Shown piece by piece: positions 1-11,408 of a stretch of 64,000 nt of DNA; position 1 is the stretch's first letter; every line of letters starts with the position of its first letter. Source of the DNA: Gremmenia infestans (lineage: Eukaryota > Ascomycota > Leotiomycetes > Helotiales > Hamatocanthoscyphaceae); the NCBI GenBank assembly GCA_032629725.1, contig JAFEVB010000002.1, forward strand, positions 3,410,001 to 3,474,000, read 5' to 3'. Position numbers and translations under genes: made by a program. The notes beneath the pieces are model-generated. The model ran no database searches and was not told the DNA's origin. It saw nothing but the letters and a program-made list of their open reading frames with translations.

Positions 1-404
1 TACCGGCAAGGCAGAGGATTCAACAAGACGGCAATTCCCTTCCTAGTTGGCACAAAATATGATCACTTTGTCAACTTTCCAAGAGAAGACCAAGAAGAGA
101 TCTCGAACCAGGTACTTAATGCCCCTACTGTTTTATATGAACGTTCACCTACTAACACCCCTCCCTTAAAAGGCCCGCAGATTTGCAAAAGCAATGAGAG
201 CAAGTCTCATCTTCAGTAGCACAAGCCACAGTATCAACGTGCAGAAAGTAAACAACCCCCCTCCCATCTCCTAACCCCAAATACTAACTTGATTTCCCAT
301 CCCAGATCTTCAAAATCGTCCTCTCCAAAGCCTTTGACCTAAAATGCACTATTCCCGAAATCGAAAACGTCGGCGAACCACTTCTCCTCTACCAATCCGT
401 CTAA
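1..404 (+). CDS. spg1: Spg1/Tem1-type septation GTPase, C-terminal part
   Basis: The 3' end of a small Ras-like GTPase of the septation initiation/mitotic exit network, which at the spindle pole triggers the kinase cascade for septum formation. Exons are 1-111, 173-247 and 306-404, all joined in phase 0; the first intron has a CTAAC branch site. The protein shows the G4 guanine-specificity motif in the unusual form TKYD, preceded by IPFLVG, and a G5-like FSSTSHSINVQKIF segment at the second splice. The final residues are LLLYQSV. The TKYD motif and this tail are typical of Spg1/Tem1 and unlike Rab or Rho proteins. The N-terminal P-loop half lies left of the window, so the start is not visible. 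Family assignment is from recognised motifs. Confidence 0.87.
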
Positions 405-1039
405 TGAGCCGCCCTTCACACGACATGATACATAATGAAAATTCGTTCGCTGGACTACGAACTGGTAATGAATGAGATTCACGCATGACACTTTATGGCA
501 ATTACAATACGCTACACCACACTACAATAAACACACTATTTACGAAACCGGCAGCTTACTTGCTTGCTTGCTTGCTTGGATTGACTTGGCCTGGCTTGGC
601 TTGGCCTGACTTAGTTTCCTTTCCCTAGATAAAGGGTAGAGAGAGGTGGGGATGAGCTATGGCTTGGAAAGAAAGGAAAGATCTTTATTCCCTTCTCTCT
701 GTATTGTATCCTGCAGCATATTGTTGGTTTGGCAAAGGAGGACGTTAAGGTGTTCTTTCCGAGCTTGATTTTAAGAGAATACTAAATAAATGCAACAAAT
801 AAGTGACTGGACTAGATGTGAGCTATGACGCTAAAAATAGAGGTTTCTGTGGATTTGGAGTCTCGTTCTGAAGAAAGGCGCTTCTTGTCTACTTATATAA
901 TGCGTAAAGAATGCAAACAACCTGTAATCAATAGCCTTCATTCAACCTGTCTTCTTATCCAGACGTCAACCCTAACTAGGCAATATTCAAGACAGTCTTG
1001 CCCTTCCAGCATTCTTGCTCTACAACCTCGATGCCTAAG
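405..1039. other. Convergent 3' intergenic region with CTTG microsatellite
   Basis: Downstream region between the convergent Spg1-type and PLAC8 genes. It holds a CTTG tetranucleotide run at about 559-578, followed by degenerate TTGGC/CTTGG repeats to about 608. No supported gene; a 126-codon open frame beginning at 825 overlaps the end of the PLAC8 gene and has no recognisable features. Confidence 0.6.
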
Positions 1040-3407
1040 TCAAAACGCAAAAGGAGAACTACAGCTCCTCCCCATCCTTGCTTTCCCAATATCTAACTTC
1101 TGTCCAAACCACTCACCAGAATCAGGTATCTCATCACAGCCATCTACCAGCCTACCTCTCCCTCTCCGTGACCATGTCCTTGTCTTAGCATTTCTCTCAG
1201 TCTGAGCAGCTAGAATTCTTGCCAGCAGAACCTGAGCATTCGAGGGCGTCGCACAACCGCTCTTATTGTCAACAGTAGCATTGCCCTCTTTCGTTTTCCG
1301 CTCTTCTGCCACCTCGGCAGTACTGGCTTTTCTCTTAAGATGACGGCGGCGGGAGTTGTTCTCAGAAGAAGTTACATTTTCATCGCTTCCAAGCGTAGCA
1401 TTGCCTTCCGTGGAATGCCGAATGTCGGCGAGATATCTTTTATCGTAAAAGTAGCTGTCGATTGTTGCGTCTGGGTCTGGCTCTAAATCTTTGCTTCTGC
1501 CCTTGGTGAAGACATTTGCGTCCGAGCTTTGCCTGTCATGGAGGCTCTGGGTGAGGTAGCTCACATCATAATTGTATCCTCCCTCGTTACTAGTATATGC
1601 TTCTGGGGCTGGGTTTGGGGTAGATATAGATCTTGTTATCTGCTCCCCATTGATATCACAATCCGTTAAAGCATACTGAAAGCTATGACTGTTGAAACGG
1701 GAGTCCACTGAAAATGTTCGAGGGCAGTTCCCGAAGGTGTATTGTTGAACATTCCGTTCTCCAGTCTCATAACATTCGAGAAGATTTCGATCGATTGAGC
1801 AGTGTTTACGACTTTGGACGCCGCCAAATTTTCGCTGTGGGCGTTGCATGTGCCAGCCATCGGAGCCATCCTCAGAGTCCGTCAAGATGTGCTCTTTGAT
1901 GGCCGGAGGCGATGTAGCCGGAATTTTGGAACACTCTTGTGAAGAATGTTGATCGACAGCGACCGAAGATGTGGACTCTTCCCTTTTGCATTCAAAGAAG
2001 TTATATTGCGCATTTTGTCTATTACTTTCAGTTGAAGTTGCGGCTACTGGATTCCACCCTATCAATGAGTGCTCATCTTCAACACCAGCAGAGGTGATAA
2101 CGACTGTGTCGCATTCCGAATGTTGCTCCACGGTTTCAGCAAGAGTATTGGTCATCGTATCGCATTCCGTCAGCGAATGACTCTCAACAACATTATCAGA
2201 CTTTGCCCTTTTGTCATGCTTTTCAAGTACGTGTTGGGAAATTTGTTCCGCAATGCCCTTCTCGCCGGCATTCGATTCAGAACGGCAATCAGAAAGGACC
2301 CGAGACGCGGTGCCAACAAGAAACTCCAAGCCTCTATTAAGCACTCCATGGTAAGGCTCGAAATGTTCAACAGTATCTCGAGGAGCAGCTACCGGGGAGT
2401 CTCTTGGACTGATGTTCGAACTGGAATCAGTACTGACGAAGTCGTAAATTTGACCAGCGCCTACTTCTTTGTTTCTCTTCGTTGGTTTCTTAGGGGTTCG
2501 CGTTTCGCTGGCCAGCGGTGAAAGCAAAACAACATTAGATCGAAGATTAGTAGGATCTGAACGGGAGCGTCCCGGATGTCCAACCGCAAAATGTGTGGAA
2601 GTTTGACGAGGCCCATAAGCTATTGCAGGCGTGTATGACATTGGCTGCACCAACTTAGGTTGTTTCATCTCGAGCTCAACATGATATTTGTGCCGACGGA
2701 AATGTCGACTTGTCCTTAGATCGTCCTGTCCTTCTCGCGCCCGAATCTCTTTATCAATCTGGGAAAGACTGAGACAGACACAGCATATTGAAACTCCAAC
2801 GTCCCCCCAGGGCCCGCCAGAGATGGCATACAGCCCACGAACTTGTTGTCGCAGGACGCAAGGCTGATCCCCTAAGATCACCTCATCAATCAAAGTCAGT
2901 GCAAGTAAAAGAGTTTGACTTACAACAGCAAATACCGAATGTGCAGAAGCACGAAAGAAAACAGCTTAAACAATTTTCATTGCATCCATCTTCGCAATTG
3001 AACTTAGAATCCTCCCAGGCATGTGCTTCGCCAGGTTGTCGTTCTTCAACCACACTGTGGTTTCTGGGCGATCCTTGTTCGCTTTCGATTCTTGCTTTGA
3101 GTTTCTCAATACGCCATTTTGTTTTTCCGTACAGGACGCATGGGAGGCAGAATGCCAGGGCCCCATTGCGCGTATCAGCCAACGGCTGGCAGCAAAATTG
3201 AGACATCCAGCCGTCATATTCGGCGTATTCGGCACACCGAGGTGTTTCCATACCAGGCGGTACTCCTGGTAGGACGAGGCATTGATCAGCACACTGATAA
3301 CCGCAGTCGTGGTTCCTACCGCCTAGCCCACGCTGGTGGTTGGCTTGGCTTGGTGACCATGTAGCAGAGTCCCTTCGACTGGCGGGGAAACCTGGAAGGG
3401 ATGGCAT
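1040..3407 (-). CDS. PLAC8 cysteine-rich domain protein with long disordered tail
   Basis: Two exons, 3407-2924 and 2871-1040, joined by a 52-bp intron (gtaagt...ttag), give about 771 residues. The N-terminal 200 residues form a PLAC8 (Cys-rich) domain: CLPCVLYGKTKWRIEKL, then a Cys cluster (CLSCFLSCFCTFGICCC), then after the splice VRGLYAISG, a CC.VC segment and Q.DKEIRARE. The remaining 550 residues are Ser/Thr/Glu-rich and look disordered. PLAC8 proteins are small membrane-associated proteins (cadmium resistance, cell-size control), and fungi have such long-tailed versions; the function here is unknown. The start is uncertain: a 54-nt in-frame segment (3266-3319) has splice-like ends and could be an intron, and ATG 3251 is an alternative start just before the conserved block. 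Confidence 0.75.
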
Positions 3408-3966
3408 TTCCCGTCATGTATGGTGGGGCTTGCGGAGATGTAGTCTATTTTATGTTTCAAAAGAGGTAAAGCTTGCTGGTGGTCCTAGGCAGTTGATATG
3501 GATGCTGGAAATCGAGACCTCTAGGACAATTAGCTACCTACCTTTATACCAAGGAGGTTCTTAGGACTCACGAGGGGCCGGATAGAGAGGCTTATAACTG
3601 TTGAAGTGAAAATCAATATGCAAACCATGAAAGATGAAATGGAAAATCAGAGCAAGTACAGCAAAAACATGAATCTTTCCTCCTCAAATCGCTAAACCTT
3701 AATTTGCGCCAAACCACCATTAGAGGAAAGAGCGATGATTTCGTCAACTTCTTGATTTATTATGAATCAGACAAATAGTATGTACAAGAGTGGTGAGCTG
3801 TGTCGAAATCATGCTAGGGCATGCGTTCGGCCAGCTATCTCACCAGAATTAAATCTACTTGCTTTCAGGCTACATAGAGTTAGCTCAAAAGCGCAGATGA
3901 CTCTCCCACAATTATATCTATTGTTCTAGGAAGTACATGAAAGACTAGACTCTCAATGAATTAGGG
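3408..3966. other. Intergenic region
   Basis: Between two minus-strand genes: 5' flank of the PLAC8 gene and 3' flank of the acidic mitochondrial-type gene. No coding, RNA or repeat feature recognised. Confidence 0.5.
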
Positions 3967-4805
3967 CTATACCTGTGGTCGGTTTGGGTCGACTGCGCCC
4001 TTCGTCTTTGCGGTCTCTGGGACGCCCTCCCCTTTGTGACTCTTATCAGGGTTGTTTGTGATATCAGTGGAGTGTTTTGTATCAGTATTGCTGAGTCCTT
4101 CTTGCTTGCCACTCTGGGTGTTTTGGCTACCGGCAGGCCCGGAAGTAGCGCCCTACGATTGTTAACAACTACTTAATACAATACTTTCGCTCTACTGACC
4201 TCATCCTCGGGATTGCCTTCTCCTTGCTTGATACTTTTGTCACTCTCGAGTCTCGCTTTCGAGCCTCCTTTAGCGTCGGGGATACTCGTGCGGGTGTTCT
4301 TGTCATCTGAAGTGTCCTCGGCCTCACCCTCTCCTTCATCGTCTGAAGTATCGGGAGTATCCGCACCCTTATCCTCGCTATCACTCTCTGATTCTTCAGA
4401 CTTCTCGCTCTCCTTGTCGTCGGCCTTGTCTTCGCCTTCATCTGACTTTCCCTCACTATCCTCTTCTTCGTGCTTCGTGCCGTGGGCATCGCCGTGATCA
4501 TCATGGCCATAGGATGTGTCCGGTCCATTTTTAAGAAGATACCAGAGGGTTGGAACCGTTACTGCGATGGACGTAGCAGCCCTAATGACGTAGTGTTGGT
4601 AAATGGTACAACTAATTGGTAGGTGGAATAAAGAATTTGGGGAGGTAAATTACCAAACAACATCTCCGCTAGACTTAGCAGGTCCATGTCCTCCACTTGC
4701 GTACGTTCTGCGGGCAATTTGACGAGACAATTGAGATCGTACGACTGTAGGTCTTGCAGTTCGGAAGAGGCCCGGCACAGCTCTTGAAACTCTTAAGGAT
4801 GCCAT
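3967..4805 (-). CDS. Acidic protein with mitochondrial presequence and one membrane segment
   Basis: Exons 4805-4654, 4581-4200 and 4152-3967 (152 + 382 + 186 nt, phases agree) encode 239 residues. The first 40 residues are a clear mitochondrial presequence: Arg/Ser/Ala-rich, no acid (MASLRVSRAV..., ...RQIARRTYASGG). A single hydrophobic stretch follows (VVWAATSIAVTVPTLWYLL, spanning the first splice), then a His/Asp patch (GHDDHGDAHG) and a very acidic Glu/Asp/Ser/Lys tail ending VDPNRPQV. The likely topology is inner-membrane anchored with a charged soluble tail; this is inference. I do not recognise the family by function. The gene is divergent from CAND1 with 695 bp between start codons. 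The stop lies in GTATAG directly after CAG, so a further downstream splice cannot be excluded. Confidence 0.7.
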
Positions 4806-5500
4806 TGCTGTGTAATGACTGAACAATTAAGTCCAGAGAAAGAGCTGATGGTGGCGTTAGTACTGTGGATGCGAATGTGAGGGTTTGCAAAGACTTACTG
4901 TCTTTTTTGAAGGGGGAGGGAGGAGAAAGGTGCAAGTAAACGGCGGTGGCTGGAAGGATCCATGTTCAATATTTACCAAACCTGAGAGAGCTCCGGCAGG
5001 ATCCACAATTTACTTAGTCAGCCAAAACACCCCACCGCACCGCACCGCAACCCCACCGAGCACGGCAAGCTTGCGATTGTCTGCCTATAATAAACCAATT
5101 CGTGTTTTGCTATTTTGCGATAGTTACTCGAGTACGTGCTAAAGTATTTCCACAACCTCAGTCTCCCAGCTGTGGCGGATACCTTTTGCACACGCACGCA
5201 AAGCTTAGCAATATCAAGTCAAGGCCCGTCCAATAAAGTCAGCGTTTGTTGGTAAGTGTTCATCTCCAGACTCCCCTCTTCAATTATTGCCTGTTCCTGC
5301 TGTTTCCCCAAGTTACAAAGCACAAGGCACAAGTTACTTCTAGGCAGTGACTGACCGCCCAACAGACTGCCTTTTCATGACACATTCTCCTAGAACCTCG
5401 ATGGTCATCCTCCTTTCCTAAACAAAACAGAAACCCTCCAACTCTTACGCCCTGCACCACACCTCGCCCCGCCCCGCCCCGCCCCGACAACAACCTCGAA
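4806..5500. promoter_or_regulatory. Divergent promoter region, acidic mitochondrial gene / CAND1
   Basis: Non-coding stretch between two divergent start codons. On the CAND1 side the leader contains four perfect GCCCC repeats (5466-5485) directly before the ATG at 5501. No defined factor site identified. Confidence 0.5.
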
Positions 5501-8500
5501 ATGTCGACCCAAAGTGCCCCCAATCCTACATCCAATACGGTAGCTGCCTTGCTACCCAAGCTCCACGACAATGACCCAGACTTTCGCTTCATGTCACTAA
5601 ACGATCTTTTCAATGTCCTTAACAATGGAAAGCCCGATTTCCTGCACAATGATTACAATACAGCTGCAAGAACTGTTGATGGCGTGCTCAAGACTTTGGA
5701 CGACCAGAACGGTGAAGTTCAGAACTTGGCTATCAAATGGTGTGTTCATCCTTGGCCCTTTCCTCTTGAGCACTGCTGACATACCGGAAGCCTGGGTCCC
5801 CTTGTCTTGAAGCTCCCGAGTAGTATTCTTGCACCCCTTATCGAGAAGCTTTCAAACCTCAATACGGAAAATTCGGTAGATAATTCGATACCCGCGATGG
5901 CATTACGAACAGTTGTAATTACTCTCCCGCGACCTGTGAGTGGCGTTGCTGCGAGTAAAGAGGTGAGTGAAGCGTATGCTGCGATCAGCAGAGTCCTGAT
6001 ACCTCGACTTGTTGGCCGCATCGTAAATTCAAGAACTGTCAAGCCTGTTAAGCTGCCTGCGCCGCCCCCTGGTATGCTGGATCTTACAGCAAGCAAGGAG
6101 CTTGACCCGGAAGCTGTTGATGTTCTTATCGAGGTAGTGCGATGCTTTGGCCCTATGCTCCAAGAGCCGGAAGTTGAAGCTCTGCAAGAGTTACTTATTA
6201 GCATTCTGGAAACTGAACGAGCTAGTTCTGTTGTCAAGAAGCGTGCGGTCGTTGCGGTATCGATTCTCGCACTTTATCTTACAGATGCTGCCTTGAGCGG
6301 TTTCGTCACTCATCTCATGGAAAGTCTGAAAAATCCGCACCTCACGGCTATCCAGAGACGTCTGTATATAACGATCCTTGGATCAATAGCCCGCTCAATC
6401 CCGGCTAGATTTGGCAAAAACTTGAAGAGTCTTGCTCCATTCGTACTTGCTGCCCTCAGTCAGCAGGAACTTGAGGATCAAATGGAGAACGCAGCCGAAG
6501 ATGGTGAGCCAGATCCTGAAATTGACGACGTGCGTGAATCGGCTCTTGTTGCGCTGGAAGGATTTCTAGCTTCTTGCGGCAACGAGATGAGGGCCTTTAC
6601 CGAGGAAACTATCGCGGCAGCACTCCGTTTCCTCAAATACGACCCCAACTATAATGATGATGATGACGAAGAAATGGGTGGGACTCAACCTGAGGATGAT
6701 GATATGGATGATTTTGGAGATGATGACGATTATGAAGCTGAAGCTGGATTTGACGACGATGACGATGATGCTAGCTGGAAAGTTCGTCGGTGCGCTGCCA
6801 AGACCCTCTATACACTTATTTCGACCAGAGGAAGTGGTGATCTTCTCGATGATGGAACTTTATACACCCAAGTAGCACCTGTACTTGTCCAGAGATTCAA
6901 CGAGCGTGAGGAAAATGTTCGTCTAGAGGTCATAGCCACCATGTCTTCACTTATTCGAAAGACTGGTGAAGGCGTTCTGGTCGGTTTCTCAGGAGAGGAA
7001 GCAGACTACATTAGTCATGCACCACAAGGCCGGAAGCGAAGACGAGAGAGCAGTAGTACGGCTACCTTTGATACAAAGTCATTGCTTTCAATGTCAGCTG
7101 GTCTTACTTCACCTACCGTCGAGCCAGTTCCTGTTTCTGGCCCAAGGGCTGATCTGGCACGACTGAGCCCTGCAATCATTAAGTCAGCCACAAAACTTTT
7201 GAAGAGTAGCTCGATTCCTACTAAGCAAGCTTTGATCAATTTGCTAGATGATATTGTCTCTGTTCAGAACGGCGGTTTGGGTGAATACTTTAGTCAAATA
7301 GTCGATCCAATAATCGACGCGATCAAGACTACGACGGGCTCTACTGGATCTTCCAGTGCTATTACAAGCGGTGGAGCTGCATCTGCAACTCCAAATACGT
7401 TGCGAGTTGCTGCACTTCGGTTGATTGGGGATATTTCTAAGACCCATTCTTCGAGTGTCTTACAGCCATATCTACCCAAGATTGTTCCTGGGGTGGTTTC
7501 CGCTGTCAATGACAAGTATTACAAGATCTCCAGCCAAGCGATTGGAACAGTAGAACAGCTTGTCAAGGCTCTGACTCCTCCTAGATCAAGAATGGTCAAC
7601 CAAAATCACCAGTCCGATATCCAGCAACTTTATAAAGTCATTATTAGTCGGGTCACCGCCACTGATGCTGACCTTGAAGTTAGACAGCGTGCGATTCATG
7701 CCCTAGGAATATTGCTAGCTCGTACTGCAAGCCCTGAAGGAGAATCGCTTCTTCCGCTTGGGGATCGTGAAGCTGCATTACAAATTCTAAGTGATAGACT
7801 CAAGAATGAGACAACCAGACTTGCCGCCGTGCGAGCAATTGATACTATTGCCGCTCTGACAACATCTAAGGATCAATTGAAACCAGCATGGATTAGAGAA
7901 GTTTCCTTAGAGCTAGCTGCTCAACTCCGCAAGGCCGACAGAGCATTGAGAGGCGCAAGCTTAGCGGCCTTGAAGAATCTTGTTGTTGCGCCTGCATCTC
8001 GAACCGCATTGGACCCACCAACTATTCAGGGGCTTGTCAGTGCACTTCTCCCTCTCCTCACTACCGACGACCTCCACTTACTCGGGCCCGCTCTTGTCGT
8101 CTTGGCAACTCTAGCTACGGATAACGCTAAGCTTGTCGTTACCGCCCAGCTAACTACAGCTCTCTGTGGTCTCTTGACTGCACCTTTGGGTGGTGCTGTG
8201 CTTGATGCGGTCCTCCTTCTCGTTTCCAAGATTGGCGAAAAGGGTGTTGGGAAACAGCTAATGCAGGGTCTTCTTGCCGATGTCAGTATAAATGGTGACC
8301 CTGCAGTGGTCGGAAAGGTGATTGGAACGTTGCTGGTATATGGAGGCTCTTCTGTTGGCGTCAGCATCGACAATTTCTTGACAGAAGTCACCAATCCCAG
8401 CTCTGATGATGCTCGGCGAAGCTTGGCTCTTGCCGTCCTCGGCGAGGCTGGACTCCGTCTTGGTGGAAAATCGCCTCTGCAGCCTTCAACTTTCATGATG

Positions 8501-9714
8501 CAGTTTGGATCAACATCTGATAAGGTTCCCATTGCAGCTGCGATTGCATTGGGCAGGGCTGGTGCTGGTAATGTTCCCGTCTATCTCCCAGAGATTCTTT
8601 CGGTCATGGACAAGGGAGGCAATGGTCAATACTTGCTGCTACACTCCATTAAAGAGATTCTGCAGCAGGCTAGCAATCACCAGGCAGATATCAGCAAGTA
8701 TACTGAACAGATTTGGGATAGATTGCTCGTTGCTTCACAAGTTGAGGACAACAAGGCAGTTGGCGCTGAGTGCATTGGCAGAATCGCAATTATTGAGCCC
8801 AAGGCGTATATGCCAAAGCTACAGGTGCGTCTATTGATTATATTCCAATCCATATTTAGGACTCCCAACTAACCACTTTCTAGACATTACTTCGTTCCCA
8901 GACACCAACGGTCCGTGCAATGACTATCCAGGCGATTCGTTATACCCTTGCCGACAGCGACGAGACATTCGACACTGTTCTCAAGACAACACTGATCGAC
9001 ATGCTTATCACCATGCTTCGTGATCCAGAGCTAGAGAACAGCCGTCTCGCCCTGACTACGTTGAACTCGGCCGCCCACAACAAGCCAGACCTCATTATCC
9101 CCAACCTAGGAACCCTCTTGCCACTTGTGATGAAGGAGTCTATTATCAAGCCCGAATTGATTCACGAAATCATGATGGGACCGTTTAAGCACAAGGTCGA
9201 TGACGGTATTGAAGTTCGCAAGGTGATTGTTCCATTTTCCCCTTCTCAAGGAGAGCATTCTAATTGTATCAAACAGAGCGCATATGAGACACTTTACTCA
9301 CTCATGGAAATTGCTTTCTCCCGCATCAATACCCTCGACTTCTACGATCGAGTTATCGCCGGCCTGCAAGATGATCACGACATCCGCGCCCTCTGTAATC
9401 TCATGCTTACCAAGCTCGTGGTTCTCGACCCCGATGAGACAGCCCGTCGTCTCGACGCCATTGCCAGCTGTTTCCGTGCTATCCTGTCCATCAAGCTCAA
9501 GGACAATGCCGTCAAGCAGGAGATTGAGAAGCAGGAAGAGGCTAGCAGGAGCGTGTTGCGCGTTACACTACTTCTGCATAGTGCTATTCCGGGTGCTAGT
9601 TCGGGAATGGGTGTTCAGGGTAGCCAGCACCAGGTTTGGCGATCTTACTGGGAATGGGTGGAGAAGGATTTCGAGAGCCAGTTGAGGGCGTTGAAGGATG
9701 AGGGTAGGGAGTGA
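5501..9714 (+). CDS. CAND1: CAND1/TIP120 cullin-associated HEAT-repeat protein
   Basis: Exons 5501-5739, 5791-8824, 8884-9222 and 9277-9714 encode 1349 residues, close to fungal CAND1 length. CAND1 wraps unneddylated cullin-RBX1 and exchanges F-box/substrate-receptor modules of SCF ubiquitin ligases. The sequence shows the N-terminal ALLPKLHDNDPDFRFMSLNDL block, continuous HEAT repeats (for example CLGPLVLKLP, DVRESALVALEGFL), the characteristic Asp-rich loop at about residues 366-408 immediately followed by SWKVRRCAAKTLYTL, and a C-terminal ubiquitin-ligase-contacting part with HKVDDGIEVRKSAYETLYSL and LDFYDRVIAGL. These are hallmarks of the family. The first splice uses GTGTGT. Convergent with the PP2C gene. 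Confidence 0.95.
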
Positions 9715-11408
9715 TTGGGGGCAATGAATGATATTCGTAACCTCCGAGCTAACATATTTGGTTTATGATGATGATGAATGAAATTGGCAGGCGTAGGAGA
9801 AAATGTATCTGACTGACCGGGAGGCAAACACATTATGCATAACCTGCGAACTTGCATGTGGCCTGAAGATAGACAACTGAAATAAACATACATTGATAAT
9901 GAAAATCATGCTCCCCGTATTTGATTTAGTCTTAGTTGCAACTTATAATGGGGAGATGCAACGCGGGGGACGTAAAGTGTCTAGTCTAATAGGATTTACA
10001 AAATGCCATATAGCACAAGTTTACACCCTTCATTGCACACAGTACTCTCACCTACCATCAAAACCTATGCTTTCTCCATTACTTGGACGATTGTCGAGGT
10101 GGGTGCCAAGTCGTTGAACCACTTGTTGCTAGCCGTCCATAGAGCGACTCGAGTGACAATATAGATAGGTCTTATCCACTTCTTTTCTACTCCTCTTATA
10201 ATACCCGTTCTATATATTCCAAAGAGCTTTTATTACACATGCATTACTGTAAGTATGGCAGTCTCATATACCGCTCTAGCGCGCTCGCTTTTTGCAACTC
10301 TTGAACCAATTAATCTAGTTAGTAAATACTATCAATTTTGATTTTCACATTCTTAAAGTCAAGCCTGCTGTACTCTAGAGTGATTTGATATACAGGCTCT
10401 TTCGTTCAAGAAACCCTATCTATCCATCACATCTAATAAACCCGGTCGAGGCTTAGAAAGTCTCAAGACCATTTCTTACACATTACATCACATCACGTCA
10501 CATTGCAGTTTTCAAAATACCTGTTTTAGCGTCAAAGGAAGTGGGGTGACTACCCCATCTAGGAAACATCTATAGATAAAGATTTTATTGCACGTCGCAC
10601 ATTTAAAGTTTCAATGACCTTTCTTCCTTTTAGCGTCATGTAAAAGTAATTTAGGCGGGAGCAAGACTTAGGTACCTACTACTATTTCCTTAGGTACTTA
10701 TCCCATCTAGGATAATCCATGACACAGATAGACCTTTTAATTGCACATCATACCTTATATTGAATGTTCATATAGTAGATCTTTGCAACTTACAAGTCAT
10801 AATGCCTACCCGGAAACTCGTAAGAGCTTATGTATATTGCATATTAAATCCTCGAATGTTAGTTAATTTAGCGCAAAAGAAAAGAGACAACTATACCATA
10901 TATACATACATACATATAAGATAGCCAAGCCCAAAAAACACTCGGCTGCCCGGTTCTCATGAACAATCCACCAAACAGGGTGTCTGTCCGATCCTATAGG
11001 TAATCTACAAGTTCTAATATAAACAATACCCGAAGGAAGTAAAGGTTGGTAGATATATGCAAGCAAGTGACAAGGTCGACGAAGTTTTTTTTTCATTTCC
11101 ACGCTGGCATACATAGATACAAAAGGCAATATGTACGTAAGTGCGTCCTCCACTCCACGCCACGCTCCAGCAAAGAATGCTCCAAACTATCTAGCTACTA
11201 TAGCATCTCCATGAAACCCAAGCTTACTTACTATAAGCCCCTCCAAAACAAACCAAACCAAACCAAGCCAAATTTGCCGCCGAGAAAAAATTGTCATTTG
11301 CATCGCATCTATTCGTTCGTCAAAGATGCGAGTAACGTGATAGTCGGGCATAAAAGCAAGATGCAAAAGCCCGCCGCTCCATCCCTTTCATTCTATCGTT
11401 ATCATCAA
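9715..11408. other. Long convergent intergenic region, no gene seen
   Basis: A 1.7-kb AT-leaning gap between convergent CAND1 and PP2C. It includes a degenerate direct repeat (about 10551-10600 versus 10698-10755, sharing CCCATCTAGGA, AGATA and TTGCACxTCxxAC). No tRNA, 5S rRNA or coding region could be supported. Confidence 0.5.

Noticed and set aside
6654..6875. Met/Asp-repeat frame overlapping CAND1
   Set aside because: A shifted reading of the GATGAT run that encodes the CAND1 acidic loop.
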